Below are positions 36,932 through 49,108 of a DNA stretch of 64,000 bases, piece by piece. Position numbers and translations under genes: made by a program. The notes beneath the pieces were generated by a model. The model was not told where the DNA came from. It was given only the letters and a program-made list of their open reading frames with translations, and searched no databases. Location: NCBI GenBank assembly GCA_947652115.1, contig OX393564.1, positions 2,464,870 to 2,528,869 of the forward strand. The letters are read 5' to 3'. Numbering within the stretch: the first letter of the stretch is position 1; every line of letters starts with the position of its first letter. This DNA comes from Blastomussa wellsi. Its lineage: Eukaryota > Cnidaria > Anthozoa > Scleractinia > Plerogyridae.

Positions 36932-39740
36932 TAAGCACGTGTGATTTCCCGCATAAAGATATGGCAACAAACTTTATGAGAAGTTGTACTGGAGGGTATT
37001 CTTAATAGTGAAATGTGGTCAGTGCTGAAAAAGGTCGTTAGTAAGTATAGGCAATTCACCTGAAATAAAAGCAAGTGGCATTTCAACTTAAGGCTTTCAT
37101 TTTCAACCGGAAACTCACCCAGTTGTGTTTTAAAGTCTACCAAGAAATTTTAGTCACCACATTTCTCAGCAAAAATGTTTCTTTCTTTACCAAGATTGGT
37201 CGCTCGTCATTATTCATGACCTTTTCAAGTCAACTCTTTCAAATTTCATTGGTTGGGCAGCACGTTTCAGTTGATTCTGAAAATGTATATTTACGTACTA
37301 TTTATTGACAGATTTGTTATTTTCATACTATATACTCTTTTACAAAAATATCGAAGTATTACGGAATCTTTTACGAAGTTTGGAACACGAGTAAACGATT
37401 ATTTGTTCTAGAACCAATTTGTTTCAGACACACAATGTGTATTTCCTGTAACTGCAAGTATTACGATCACCACTGTCAAATCGTTTCATTATCGCCATTT
37501 TTGTCGTCATTATAAATAACGCGAAATGTCTTTTTCCAAGCAGAATTATCAAAAAATAAGCCCTGTACTTTACTGATCATGACTGGAAATTATATTCCAC
37601 GTACGTGAGTTTTCATGTGTACGGACTACGCTTAAATGTAACTTAAAAATACCAGCAGTGCAAAACCGCTGTTTAGCAACGAAATAAAGCCCGGGTTAGC
37701 TTTCAATGCGTAGTATTAGCGTGCTTCCAAACGACTGGACCTAGGTGTCAGGAAATGGTTGTACAGTACGTATAATTTATTGTGTTTCGTCAGTAAGAAA
37801 AGGCTTTCGATCCGTTGATCTCCCTAACGAAAGCAACATTTTATACTCAAGGAAAAACAGGTAATATTAACTTTTATTTACTACACGTTCCTTTGAAAAT
37901 TAAAACAAAGGCTGTTCATTTCAAAAAACGCGATTCTATGTTGAAAAACCTGCCAATCACCGCAAGCCTAATAAAGCCAATCGCGACAAGAAGTAAAGTG
38001 TTAGTAAAAGGGTTCTAGATGTTCCTACATTGTATTTGCAGGTTGCTAAGGAGTTGTGGTACTCGTCTACAAAAGTCCTATTTATTTTGAGACTAATAAA
38101 GAAAACTACATTCTCTTATTGCGTCCGTTGCCACGTCTTTGTTTGCTTGTTAACTTAGCGAGGTGCTTGGGGAGTGAATAAAAATGGCGATAAAATGTAC
38201 CTGGACAAAAGCTGCCAGTTTGTGACAAGTCAAAAATGCACAAGTTACAGAGAAAGCAGGCTGGTAAAGCGTTCCCTTCCCTGCCTCGTACCCAGGCGCC
38301 TCAAAGCCACGCGCACAAGGAACCTGAGAAGGTTTCTTGTAAACGCAAAGGGTCATGGGAAGGCCCAACGTAAAATTTGTTCCGTTGTTCGCTCTTCCCA
38401 AAATCTTTGCGCGCTTCATAAGTCGTTCTCATGCCTCTGCCCCAAAAGACGCGACTGGGTATGTTTCAGGTCCCTTCCTGTGCCAATCGATGATCATGAC
38501 CGCTAGGCCCGGCCCCCGGGAGGGGGAAGGAGGGGGTGTTCTCCCAAATATGGGCTATACAGGATATGTGCCACGGGATAGGTATGGTTGTTGAGGTTCT
38601 CAATTGTTAAATGATAAGGCAGGTCGGAGAGACCATATCATGCACGCATCGGAAATCTAAAAGTATATATTTGTTTATAGATTTATTGGCGAAAAGCGAC
38701 CTTTACATATGCCAAAGGTTTAACTAAGTTACTGAATAGTTATATAGCATGTTTTCATACTTTGATTTATGAAACTTCCCCCTAGCAAACATGGGAAATG
38801 GCATTTTCGAGGCCCTAAAAATAAAGAATTTCAAGGGGAGCATGCCCCAAGACACCCCCCACCCCCAGTGGCTCGGCGCTCGATTACCTTCTCCATTCGT
38901 GCGTACCTAGACCCTGTAAGGCGGAACACCCTTCCTACTTCCTTCCTGTCCTACTTCGATCTTGCCCGCGCTGCCTGAGCTAACTTTGGTTATTCCTAGT
39001 TTAATTATAAACCAACCAGAACTTTCGTTGATGCAGTGCGTTTAAAAACAGTTTGAGGGTTTGCAAATACTCTTGTTTTTTGGTCATCTTAGCTTTATAA
39101 GAAATAACATGTACGGTGATAAACATTACGAGAAAACGAATTGCTGGAGAAAATTATATCTTTTTACTTGACGTTTCGAATGTTTCAACATACATTTTTC
39201 AGAACTGAACCGTTGGAAGCAGAAGTGACAAATTCAAGAAGCTTTGATCCCTCTTTTTTAGCCACTTGAACGAGCCATCCACCGCGCACGGCTTGATCAT
39301 TTGATAGCTTAGCTGAAAATGTTACTCCTTCTAAACATGAATAAATAGCCGATATTGGCAAGCGTGGTGCTCATTACAATTTTACACTTCAAAGCCTTCA
39401 TAGCTGTCAGTTATCGTTAACTTACATTCGGCTTTTGATGTATTGTATCTTTGCAATGCTGTCGATCTCATTAGCCGAACAGTGTCGAGCTGCATCCGAT
39501 AATTTCTGATAATTTTCCAGGGACTCCGAACTGATTTGGAGGTTTAACGTATGCTGTTGATATTTAAATATTTAGTGTCTTCAATAACTAAAATAGTTTG
39601 GCTTACGTCCACAAAATGCGTCGTTGCGTTGATAAGCGAACGGCATACTTGAAAAAGCTGTTGCGGTGTCCCTGCCCAAGTGTTTCAAGTCTATTAGTGT
39701 ATTGTTACGTTCTTATTACTAGTGTATCTTCAGTGTTTTT

Positions 39741-39825
39741 TTTTTTGTTGTTGTTGTTGTTGTTGTTCTCTGTATTCTTTGGGGCAAAGCTAATAAAATA
39801 AAATAAAATAAAAATAAATAAAATG
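39741..39825. repeat. (TTG)n and (AAAAT)n simple repeats
   Basis: A ttgttgttgttgttgttgtt run is followed 25 bp later by aataaaataaaataaaa. No coding content. Confidence 0.8.
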
Positions 39826-40375
39826 TTCTGCCGTTCGCGTTTGCTTGGTTGGCCCATTTGAACAGTTTCATGTGTGTATTCACTGGTGTTATTCCCTGGG
39901 CTAACGTTACATCCAATCGAATCCAAGGTATATATCATACCTGGAGTATATCTCCTTTTACAGACAAATGTTTTCTTCCAAACTTACTTAACCAGTTTTA
40001 ATTCTTCAAATAAACTATACTCAACCCAAAAATATGTCAACTCAGCCAGCCGGAGTTTGTTGGCCTTCCCTTTTCATTTCTTTTTAGCCAGAAGACAAAC
40101 TCTGAATTGGAATTATGAAATAAATTATGTATCTTTATTCATCCATGAACACATTGTTGAAGAAAAGAACACCTTATAACAATAAGTTGAACACTGCATG
40201 TGTCCATTCTTTGCTCTAACGGATATTGCCTTTCATGTTCAAGATTGCCCTAACCGCCGGCGGTGATTTGTCGTCAACTTTGTTTTATAGTACTGCTGTG
40301 AACCGGAAGTATATATGAAAGTAAAGAATGCTCATCGTAGTGAGTTTCCAATTTAGCAAATGGAAAGAAGGAGCC

Positions 40376-40452
40376 TAAAAAGGCCAAGGCTTCAACTGGA
40401 TTTGAACCAGTGACCTCCGCGAATACCGTTGTGGTGCAACTGAGCCACACAT
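40376..40452 (-). repeat. tRNA-derived SINE head, minus orientation
   Basis: The minus strand reads tggctcagttgcaccaca (A-box) and ggtcactggttcaaatccag (B-box). Flanking short repeats (catcgtagtgagtttccaat at about 40333, catcgcagtgagtttccaat at about 40570) suggest a duplicated composite. It does not fold into a complete tRNA with a clear acceptor stem. Confidence 0.55.
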
Positions 40453-40793
40453 TAGGAGCGAGGTCAATTTATTGTTCAGTATTTTCCCGTGCGCGGAGTG
40501 AAATGATGTTAAGTATATACGAAATAATTCATGTTAGAACTGCGGAGGTAGATAAACGTGAAGAATGATCATCGCAGTGAGTTTCCAATTTAAGCAATTT
40601 CACCAGCACGGGGAAATAAGCAAGCGTAAATTTCGAAGCAGATCGATATCGAGGTGTAACCTACCGTGATCTTATTTTTCGCGGCGAAAGGAAGGAAGTT
40701 ACCACTGAAATGCTTCCAGTTCCTATGCGCATGGCGTGTGCACTCAACTGTTCATGAATATCTTAATAATTTTAAATCGCAGTTGAAGGAGAC

Positions 40794-40801
40794 TATATAA
40801 A
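40794..40801 (+). promoter_or_regulatory. TATA box of the thyroglobulin-domain gene
   Basis: The sequence tatataaagg precedes a plausible start region near 40825. A 5' UTR exon then ends at a gttagt donor (exon end 40911), and the coding exon begins after a cgttttag acceptor at 41052. The spacing suits a TATA-driven promoter. Confidence 0.6.
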
Positions 40802-41059
40802 GGAAAACCAAACTCCCATCAGTTGACACTTCGCCTATTTTACTTTAAAAGTCGCCAAAAAATTTTTTAAGATCAATCCAGTCTGAGAAACTCATTTATC
40901 TTCCCAAAGAGGTTAGTCATCAACGGAGTATTTGTCCAACTTAAACTTAATTCGTAACTGATTTATACTAGTCAAATTCATTTAGATAGCCTACCAAAAA
41001 AAAGGTGTTTCCAAGTCTACTAATCTTTTTAAAATATCGTTACTCGTTTTAGGAGAACT

Positions 41060-44000
41060 ATGAAGAGCTTTGTTTGTATCTTGATTGCTTGCGGATTCGC
41101 ATTTTCATGTGCTAGCAAGGATGTTCAGGTAAAGATATATTAATGTATTGCGTTTGTTAGATTTTACTCAATTAATGCTGCATCTCACGATCGTCAATAA
41201 TAACCAATAAGAACCACCTGAGTGTTGCTTTTGACCGTCCCGTAAATGACGGGTCATAAATTTGTGCCGGAACCACTGCTGCGATCGGTAGATATAGAAG
41301 ACTGGCAGGCTAGTGAAGTGTGTCCACCTTCATGCACCGAAACTTTGAGTTAAAAAAATTATCGGCTTCAAACTACCTTTCAAAAATAAATTTGTGCCAT
41401 TGGGTGTTAAAATACTACTGAGACATAATCATTCGTCTACATTATCAGTAGTGACAGGGCGTATCAGTTCTCTCGGCAGCCAACTGACAATTATTGTTGC
41501 TCAGAAAAACGAAAAGTGTTCAGTATTTGCTATCACCACATCGTAGAATCTCTCGCTCAATTCAGGAACATTTTAGTGAATTTAAAAAAAAAAAATTCCC
41601 CTTACAGCTTTTGTTATAATTTAGTGTCTTTCGCGTCCCTGGTTACACATCTTTGTCGGATTCTCATTGATTCTGTTAGTGATGAATTTCTACATTTATA
41701 TTCTCTTTTGCTTCGCTCAGCCGAATAGAAAACGTTTCTATTTAATATAAGTATACAAACAAACAACACAACAGTATGTGGAGGGAGCCACCAGCAATCA
41801 AGTTTACAACAGTTACAGAAATATATCGGAAAAGTAATAAGTTAGAGAGTGTATATAAATAAATCACCTATAAAAATAGCAACCATATCGAGGCAGGCGA
41901 TGAGTAAACCCCCTGTAAAAATACAAGCGGGAAAACTCCAGCTAAATTCAAACTCCACTTTTCGAACCAATTTTCGTTTATCTAATGTTGGAGGTTCGTA
42001 TAAGAAATCAAAGACGAGTAAACACTAGAATAGAAGAAGGGTCGCGTCATGCAATTATATATTTTAAATCCAGCTATTAATCTATCTAATATCGGAATTT
42101 GCAGCCCGTGCCACTGCCATTAGCCGTTTTTTGGGATGTCATGCAACGCGCCGCGCTGCAACGAGCTTCATATCATATATTAAATGGTGTACCATTATTA
42201 TTCCCATGTCTGTAGACAGAGTCAGAAAAGATGCCATCTTTGTTTCATCCAATGAAGCAGGCAAGAAAGGCCCGCAATACGAATGACGTCATAATTGCAC
42301 GGGAAGGTAAATAGCTGCATGCAGCTTTGATATGCATGAATTTACTTAAGGTCATTCCCCTGTATTGCATTGCGCATCCTTACTGCGCACGATTTATTGC
42401 GTCATCAGCGCGCGCACCTAAAGAAAACTGCGGCGTTTTATTTACGGCTTTGCTCGTGAAGGAGATAAATCGTCGTTTTCTCGTAAACGAGTATGGTGAC
42501 CTATATTTTTTTACCCTTTTTCTGAGACTAGCAATGACTTTCTTCCTATAACAGGAATATAAACAAATTCCCATTGCAGAAAAATAAATAATAGACGGAA
42601 ACGTGAACTTATTGAACAGATATTGTGGCCTCGAGATCACTGCATACTAGTAATAGTATTTTCCTGCGTTTGACAGCGGAATTAGCAGGAAAATATGCTC
42701 TCATCGTTATCTTTGTTTGTTGTGCGTTGGTATGTGGGGTATTTTGGCAGGTGTATATATATTAGCCGTGAAAGAGTGGGTCTTTCATCTCGGTCTCGCT
42801 TTCCGGCGTTCGTGTTTTGGTGATGGAGAAAGCAGAGCTGATTGAAATTTTGGCGAAGTCTCAAGAGAAGATTTTGAGTTGCGTTGATTCTAAATTGCAA
42901 GATCTCAAGAGAAGCATTTCTGAAGACCAGGAAGACTGTGTTCGGTCTGTTGTGAAAAAAGTAAAAGAAGATCAGTCGATTAGTTGGAAAAAAGTCGGCA
43001 ACGAAAAGCAGTTTAAGTTTAACGACTCCTTGGAAACCAAACTCGATTCGGCCATTGCTGCCATTGACAAGAAGAAGCTGGATAAAGCCAGGCAGGAGTT
43101 ACAGGAAGGTAAGAAACTTTTGGCTGAGCGGCAGAAATTGATTAAGCTTGCCGATCGATCAGAGTGCGGTTGGGCTACTGTTTCAGCGTATTTGGCCGAT
43201 GATTTAGCAGATACTCCGGACGATGAGCGGCGTATTTCCAAGGCTGAAAAATCCGCTAAGAAGGCTTGGGACGCCAAGAAAGAGAAATCGCGGTCCAGAT
43301 CTACGGGGTTTAAGTCCAATTACTCTGCTCCCAGTAATGATTATTTGCATTTGCGTTCCTCTACTGACAGTTCTTTGCAGTCCTTTCAGAAGCCCTTTCA
43401 GTTTCGGCAGGCCAACTTTATCCCAGGGGTTTTCAGAAGAAGAAATCAAGCCGGAGTTTGCTTTGCGTGTGGATTGGAAGGACACTGGAGAAGAAGCTGC
43501 CCCAACGTCAGGTCCTTCACACGATCAGATAAGTTTAGCAAGTGATGCATTTGAATTTGAGAGCTCTTCTGAATCTACTTTATTTAACGTTGGCTCTCTC
43601 AAATCTCACGTTGATTTTTGGTCGAATTCTGTTCAGGCTTCGGATTTCATCATCAGTACCATTGTTGATGGGTACAGAATTCCTTTTTTCGATTTGCCGG
43701 CAAGTTATGCTATTCCTAATCGATCTTCTGCTTTTAAGTTTAAGGATTTTGTCAATGAAGCCATTTCTGAATTAATTGAGCGTGGATGTGTTATGGAAGT
43801 TGACATTCCGCCCGTGTTCATTAATCCGTTACACGTTGTACAGCAGTCCAGTGGGAAATGCAGGCTTATTTTGGATCTGTCGTATTTAAACAAGTTCGTT
43901 TGGAAGCAGTCGGTTCGTTATGAAGATGTTCGTACTGTGTTTGATTTATTTCACTCGGGTTATTTTTTCTTCACTTTCGATCTCAAATCCGGTTATCATC

Positions 44001-47000
44001 ACGTTGAAATATTTCCTGATCATCGGCAATATCTCGGTTTTTCTTGGCGGTTTGATTTTGGTGTCAAATATTTTGTTTTTTCGGTTTTGCCTTTTGGCTT
44101 GTCGTCAGCCCCTTATATTTTTACCAAGTTAGTGCGGGCGCTTGTTGGCTACTGGCGGGGTCTTGGTCGTCGTGTCGTTATGTTTCTTGATGACGGTATT
44201 GGCGGCGCTCCTGATTTCATCGCTTGTCAGGAAGTTAGTCGTCTTTGTCGTGTCGATTTGGAAAAGGCAGGTTTCTTTGTAAACGACCAAAAATCTGTGT
44301 GGATTCCAGCTCAGGTTGGTGTTTGGCTGGGTTTTTGTTTGGATTTTAGTCGTTGTCTCATTTCCATGCCGAGTGCTAAAATTATGAAGCTTAAGGAGAG
44401 CATTTCGCGCATTCTTTCGCAACGTTTTGTAACGGCCAAGGAACTTGCCAGCGTTGCTGGTCAGCTTATTTCTATGTTTTTGGCTATTGGCAACACTGCG
44501 CGTTTGATGTCTCGATCAATGTATTCCCAGATTTCGGAGCAAGTATCTTGGTTTTGCCCTTTTACTCTTCATGACTCGGTCAAGAGCGAGTTAGTGTTTT
44601 GGCTTTCAAATTTGGATCAGCACAATGGGCGTCCTATTTGGTTCAAGTCCAGTACAGTAAGGATTGCTTACTCGGATGCGAGTGACACTGGTTATGGCGG
44701 CTACATTGTTGAACTTGGTCCTCAGGTGGCCGCGCAAGGTGTTTGGTCTTCGGACATGGCGAATCAAAGCTCAACGTTGCGTGAGATTTTAGCTGTTCGT
44801 AAAGTTTTAGAATCTTTTGCCGCTAAGTTGGCGGGGTTGTGTGTTAAATGGTTCACCGATAATCAGAATGTTGCCCGTATAATTGACATCGGTAGTCCAA
44901 AATTGCATTTACAAGAAGAAGCCAGGCGCATTTTTCATATTTGTGTTTCTCACGGTATTTCAATTGAGCCCGAATGGGTACCTAGGGCCAGTAATGAGCA
45001 AGCTGACTATTTGAGTCGTATTGTTGACCCTGACGATTGGTCTGTTAGTCTGCCCATTTTCCAGCTTTTGAATTCTAGATGGGGGCCCCACACTGTTGAT
45101 CGTTTTGCTGATGAACATAACTGTTTATTGCCCAGATTTGATTCCAGGTTTTGGAATCCTCTTTGTGAAGCCATGGATACTTTTACAAGATCGTGGGAGT
45201 TCGAGAACAACTGGCTTTGCCCGCCGCCTCATTTGGTTGTGAGAGCGCTCAGGCACATGAGATCATGTTGTGCAGAAGGGACTTTGATTACTCCTTTATG
45301 GCGATCCGCTCCATTCTGGCCTCTTCTTACTTCCGACGGTCTACATTTTGCATCTTTTGTGGTGGACTGGATGGATCTTCCTCCTTTGAAGTCGACGTTC
45401 TGTCCCGGTCGTCACAGTCATGGTTTTTTTGGCAGGGAAGATCTTCACTTCAGAGTTTTGGCAGTTCGCATTAATTTCAGATCCGCTCGCTTTTTCAATG
45501 CTGGCTTTTGCACCAGTGATCTTGGCTCGTGTGCGAAATGTGGCTCTGTTCGTGTTTGGTAAGTAGTTTCATAGTTATGGGGTATAATCTAGGTGACCTT
45601 TTGTTCGGGGGTATTTTTATTTAGTCTATAGCCAGTGGGTGGCTGTTGAATAGTAAGGCCAGTGGGTGGCTGTTGATTAATAAGGCCAGTGGGTGGCTGT
45701 TGATTAATAAGGCCGGTGGGTGGCCGTTGATTATAACGCCAGTGGGTGGCTGTTGAATAATAAGGCCAGTGGGTGGCTGTTGATTAATAAGGCCAGTGGG
45801 TGGCCGTTGATTATAAGGCCAGTGTGTGGCTGTTGAATAATAAGGCCAGTGGGTGGCTGTTGATTAACAAGGCCAGTGGTGGCTGTTGATTTTAAGGCTA
45901 GTGGGAGGTTTTTTGATTTATGGGGCCAGTGTGTGGCTGTTGATTTATGAGGTCAGTGGGTGGCCTTTGATTTATGAGGTCAGTGGGTGGCTCTTAGTTT
46001 AGTTTATGGGTAGTCTTCGCTCTTCGTGTAGTTGAAAGATCAGGGAGTCGCTTTGAATTCTTTTTAGCCAGTGGGTGCTTATGTTATTAGTCTGTTGTTA
46101 GCCTTTATCGCCTGTTCTTAGCCTTTGGGTGGTTTAACTGTAGTTTATTCTTTGCTTATATCGATCTTTCGTTCTGATTTTACCTTTTGCTTGTTGTTTT
46201 GTTCCTTTACTGTTCGCTAGATTTCGATTCCCGTTCTCGGGCTCTCGTGTGTATCTACATGCTGGTCTCGAAGCGAGCAGCACCCAAGTTAGGCTTGTGT
46301 GTTTCTTTTTGGGGGACGGGGGGTTTGGCGTTCTATGATTTAGAGGAGAGTAGTATTTTCCTGCGTTTGACAGCGGAATTAGCAGGAAAATATGCTCTCA
46401 TCGTTATCTTTGTTTGTTGTGCGTTGGTATGTGGGGTATTTTGGCGGGTGTATATATATTAGCCGTGAAAGAGTGGGTCTTTCATCTCGGTCTCGCTTTC
46501 CGGCGTTCGTGTTTTGTTTTTATTGTATCATATATTTTTGTTGCCGTGTGTCCTTTTGTTTTCCTCTTTTTTCTTTTTGTAGATGTTTTTAAGTCCGCCA
46601 TGTGGTCGAACCTTCAGGCCGCGGTTCCTCGGGACGACTTTGAGTTAAGATTGTTAGCCGATTCGCTTCCTGATGTGGCTTTGGCGGGAAGAGCTCCCAG
46701 TACTGCTACCAAGTATTCCGCGACCTATGCCAGATGGAAGCGTTGGGCGCGCGATCAGGGCTTGCCAGCATTTCCTGCGTCTCCTTATCACTTCGCTCTC
46801 TATTTGCGTCACTTGATGGCGGAAGCTAGGACCGCTGCTCCCATAGAGTCTGCCATTCATGCCATTGCCTGGGTGCACCATTTGGCTGGGGAGAGATCGC
46901 CTTCAGAGCACCCGTTGGTGAAGGATGTTCTTGCTGGTGCTCAGCGTCTTTTGGCCCACCATACGTGCAAGAAGGAACCTATTACCGTTGCTCAATTGGA

Positions 47001-49045
47001 GCAATTAGTTAACTCTAAAGCCCTGTCGATGGCTTCGTTATATGACATTCGTTCTGTTTTAATTTGTCTGCTGGCCTTTGCAGCTTTTCTTAGATTTGAT
47101 GAGCTTGCGAAATTAGTTCGCTCAGATGTTGAAATCGATAGTGAGAAGTTACAGTTGTTCATTGAGTCTAGTAAAACCGATAAATACAGGGACGGTGCAT
47201 GGGTTGTTGTAGCTGTTACAGGGAAAGTTACCTGTCCTGTTAACATGATGAATCGGTATCTCGATAAGGCTCAGCTTAGTCACGACAGTCCTCTTTTTTG
47301 CCAGTTAACTAGAACCAAATATGGCTACAAGGCTAGAGCTAGAGGTCTTAGTTACACTAGGCTAAGAGAATTAGTAATTGAGGTTTTTAGAGGCATTGTT
47401 CCTGATTTAGCGCGTTTTGGAACTCACAGTCTTAGGAGTGGCGGAGCTACTGCTGCAGCTAATGCCGGTGTTCCGGATCGTCTCTTTTTACGTCACGGTC
47501 GCTGGTCTAGTGCTTCCGCCAAAGATGGCTATGTCAAAGATTCTCTCGCTTCTCGTTTGTCTGTTTCTAAGGCTTTAGGCATTTAGGTTTTTGTTTTTGT
47601 TGGTCTTGCCCGGGGGACCGTCCGATTTGGGGTTCAGCTGGCCTGGGGTTTTCCTCTTAGGGGCAAGTGGGCGTACGGAGAGGTTTTTCACCCAGCTGTT
47701 GTCCCACAACCCCATTTCGGTAGCTTTTGCTATGCTTGTTATGCTTGTACGTGGTTTTTACCTTGCTATAGTGCAATAAACGAACGCTGGTCTCGAAGCG
47801 AGCAGCACCCAAGTTAGGCTTGTGTGTTTCTTTTTGGGGGACGGGGGGTTTGGCGTTCTATGATTTAGAGGAGAGCAAGTTAAATCAAGGTCGACTGGAA
47901 ATGCGTGCTTTCATAATGAAACATATATTAAATTGTTCCTTAAAGGCGATACAGTATATCTATAGTTTTTTCTCTTGTTTTGCTTTCTCCCTATTTTTTT
48001 CTTCTCTCATAAGACGTGGCATGAGCTAGTCAAATGAAAACATTTCTGAAGCTGATATTAACGAATTATGGGGTATTTTCAAGGTGCTCCTGCTCCTAAA
48101 CGAATATGGGAACCCCTCTTTTTCATTACAAAATTTAAATTCCCTTACGATGAACAACAAATGGGCAAAGTTTGAACGAAAATCTATTGTCAGTTCTATT
48201 TCAGGGGAATGACCTTAACCCAAATGAGGGGCAGACCATTTGACTTCTAAGAGAGGAGGCGGGCGGAGGATTAGGAGATTTGTTACATGCACAGGAATAT
48301 TTTTTCTCGATGCATTTCTGTGCATGATATTTTTTTCTCCATGTAAAACGAATTATTTCGGCCCGCTGAACGTGCGTGAATTTTTATTTTAGGCACTGGT
48401 CGTGTGCACGAAATTTTCTTTTCTTCAAATGTGCTTGCAGGATATTTTTTTTCAAAATCACAAACAAATACCCAATGAAAAATACAATGTCTCTTATGCA
48501 CATCATGACGTTGTTTTAAGATCTTTAAAAAAAGCTTTAACAGAAATACTCCAGTCCTAAAACATTATACACTATACTAGGAGATGAATAAAATAAATAG
48601 ATCGCAAATGTTTTACGTTGCTTTCGGTTTTGAGGTTAGTTCTAGCGTCATGAACTTTGTTGTGATTGGTCACTCTCTCTTTTTCTCCGTTTTACACGTT
48701 CTTATCGTCTTATTACTGTTGCATTTGGCAATTACCCATCCATTTATTATAATATGTTCGCGTCTCCGCAGCTAAACCGCTAACAAAATGTGAAAGACTT
48801 CGTAACGAGGCTCTGGAAAAGGGGAACTCAGTTTACGTTCCACAATGCAAAGAAGACGGTAGTTTTGAGCCTGTACAATGTAGTGGATCCACTGGTTACT
48901 GCTGGTGCGTGGATGAGAATGGAAACATAATCCCTGGAACACAGACTCCACCTGGAAATCCAGAACCGCGCTGCAATAATCAAAGTATGACAAGTTTTTA
49001 AAAATAAAAAATGTCAATTGGCCACTGAATCTGATAACCAATTAA

Positions 49046-49108
<63 letters not shown>

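Larger units (their letters stand above)
36932..40793. other. Intergenic region between PDE9A and the thyroglobulin-domain gene
   Basis: It begins with the PDE9A 3' UTR (polyadenylation signal 37064-37069). I find no convincing coding exon in the rest. It holds a (TTG)n tract at 39741-39767, an A-rich aaaataaataaa tract at 39800-39825 and a tRNA-like SINE near 40380. Confidence 0.5.
42654..47875 (+). mobile_element. Complete DIRS-order (Ngaro/PAT-like) tyrosine-recombinase retrotransposon
   Basis: 5222 bp with split direct repeats: A1 42654-42819, B1 46261-46350, A2 46351-46516, B2 47786-47875. A1 and A2 are 166 bp and differ at about one site. B1 and B2 are 90 bp and look identical. B1 and A2 abut. 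It encodes gag-like, RT/RNase H and tyrosine recombinase proteins, all in open frames. No methyltransferase domain is visible, and there is no target duplication, as expected for recombinase-mediated integration. It is inserted in intron 2 of the thyroglobulin-domain gene in the same orientation. Near-identical repeats and intact frames indicate a recent insertion. Confidence 0.9.

Noticed and set aside
38160..38260. NKNGDKM-like reading (38174 onward) resembling the thyroglobulin-domain segment [10 protein letters not shown] at 51220
   Set aside because: Only about eight residues match, there is no CWCV motif, and the cysteine pattern does not continue. Treated as coincidence or a tiny relic.
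45630..46015. CRISPR-like array
   Set aside because: Units are contiguous and degenerate with no unique spacers, and the window is eukaryotic. It is a minisatellite.
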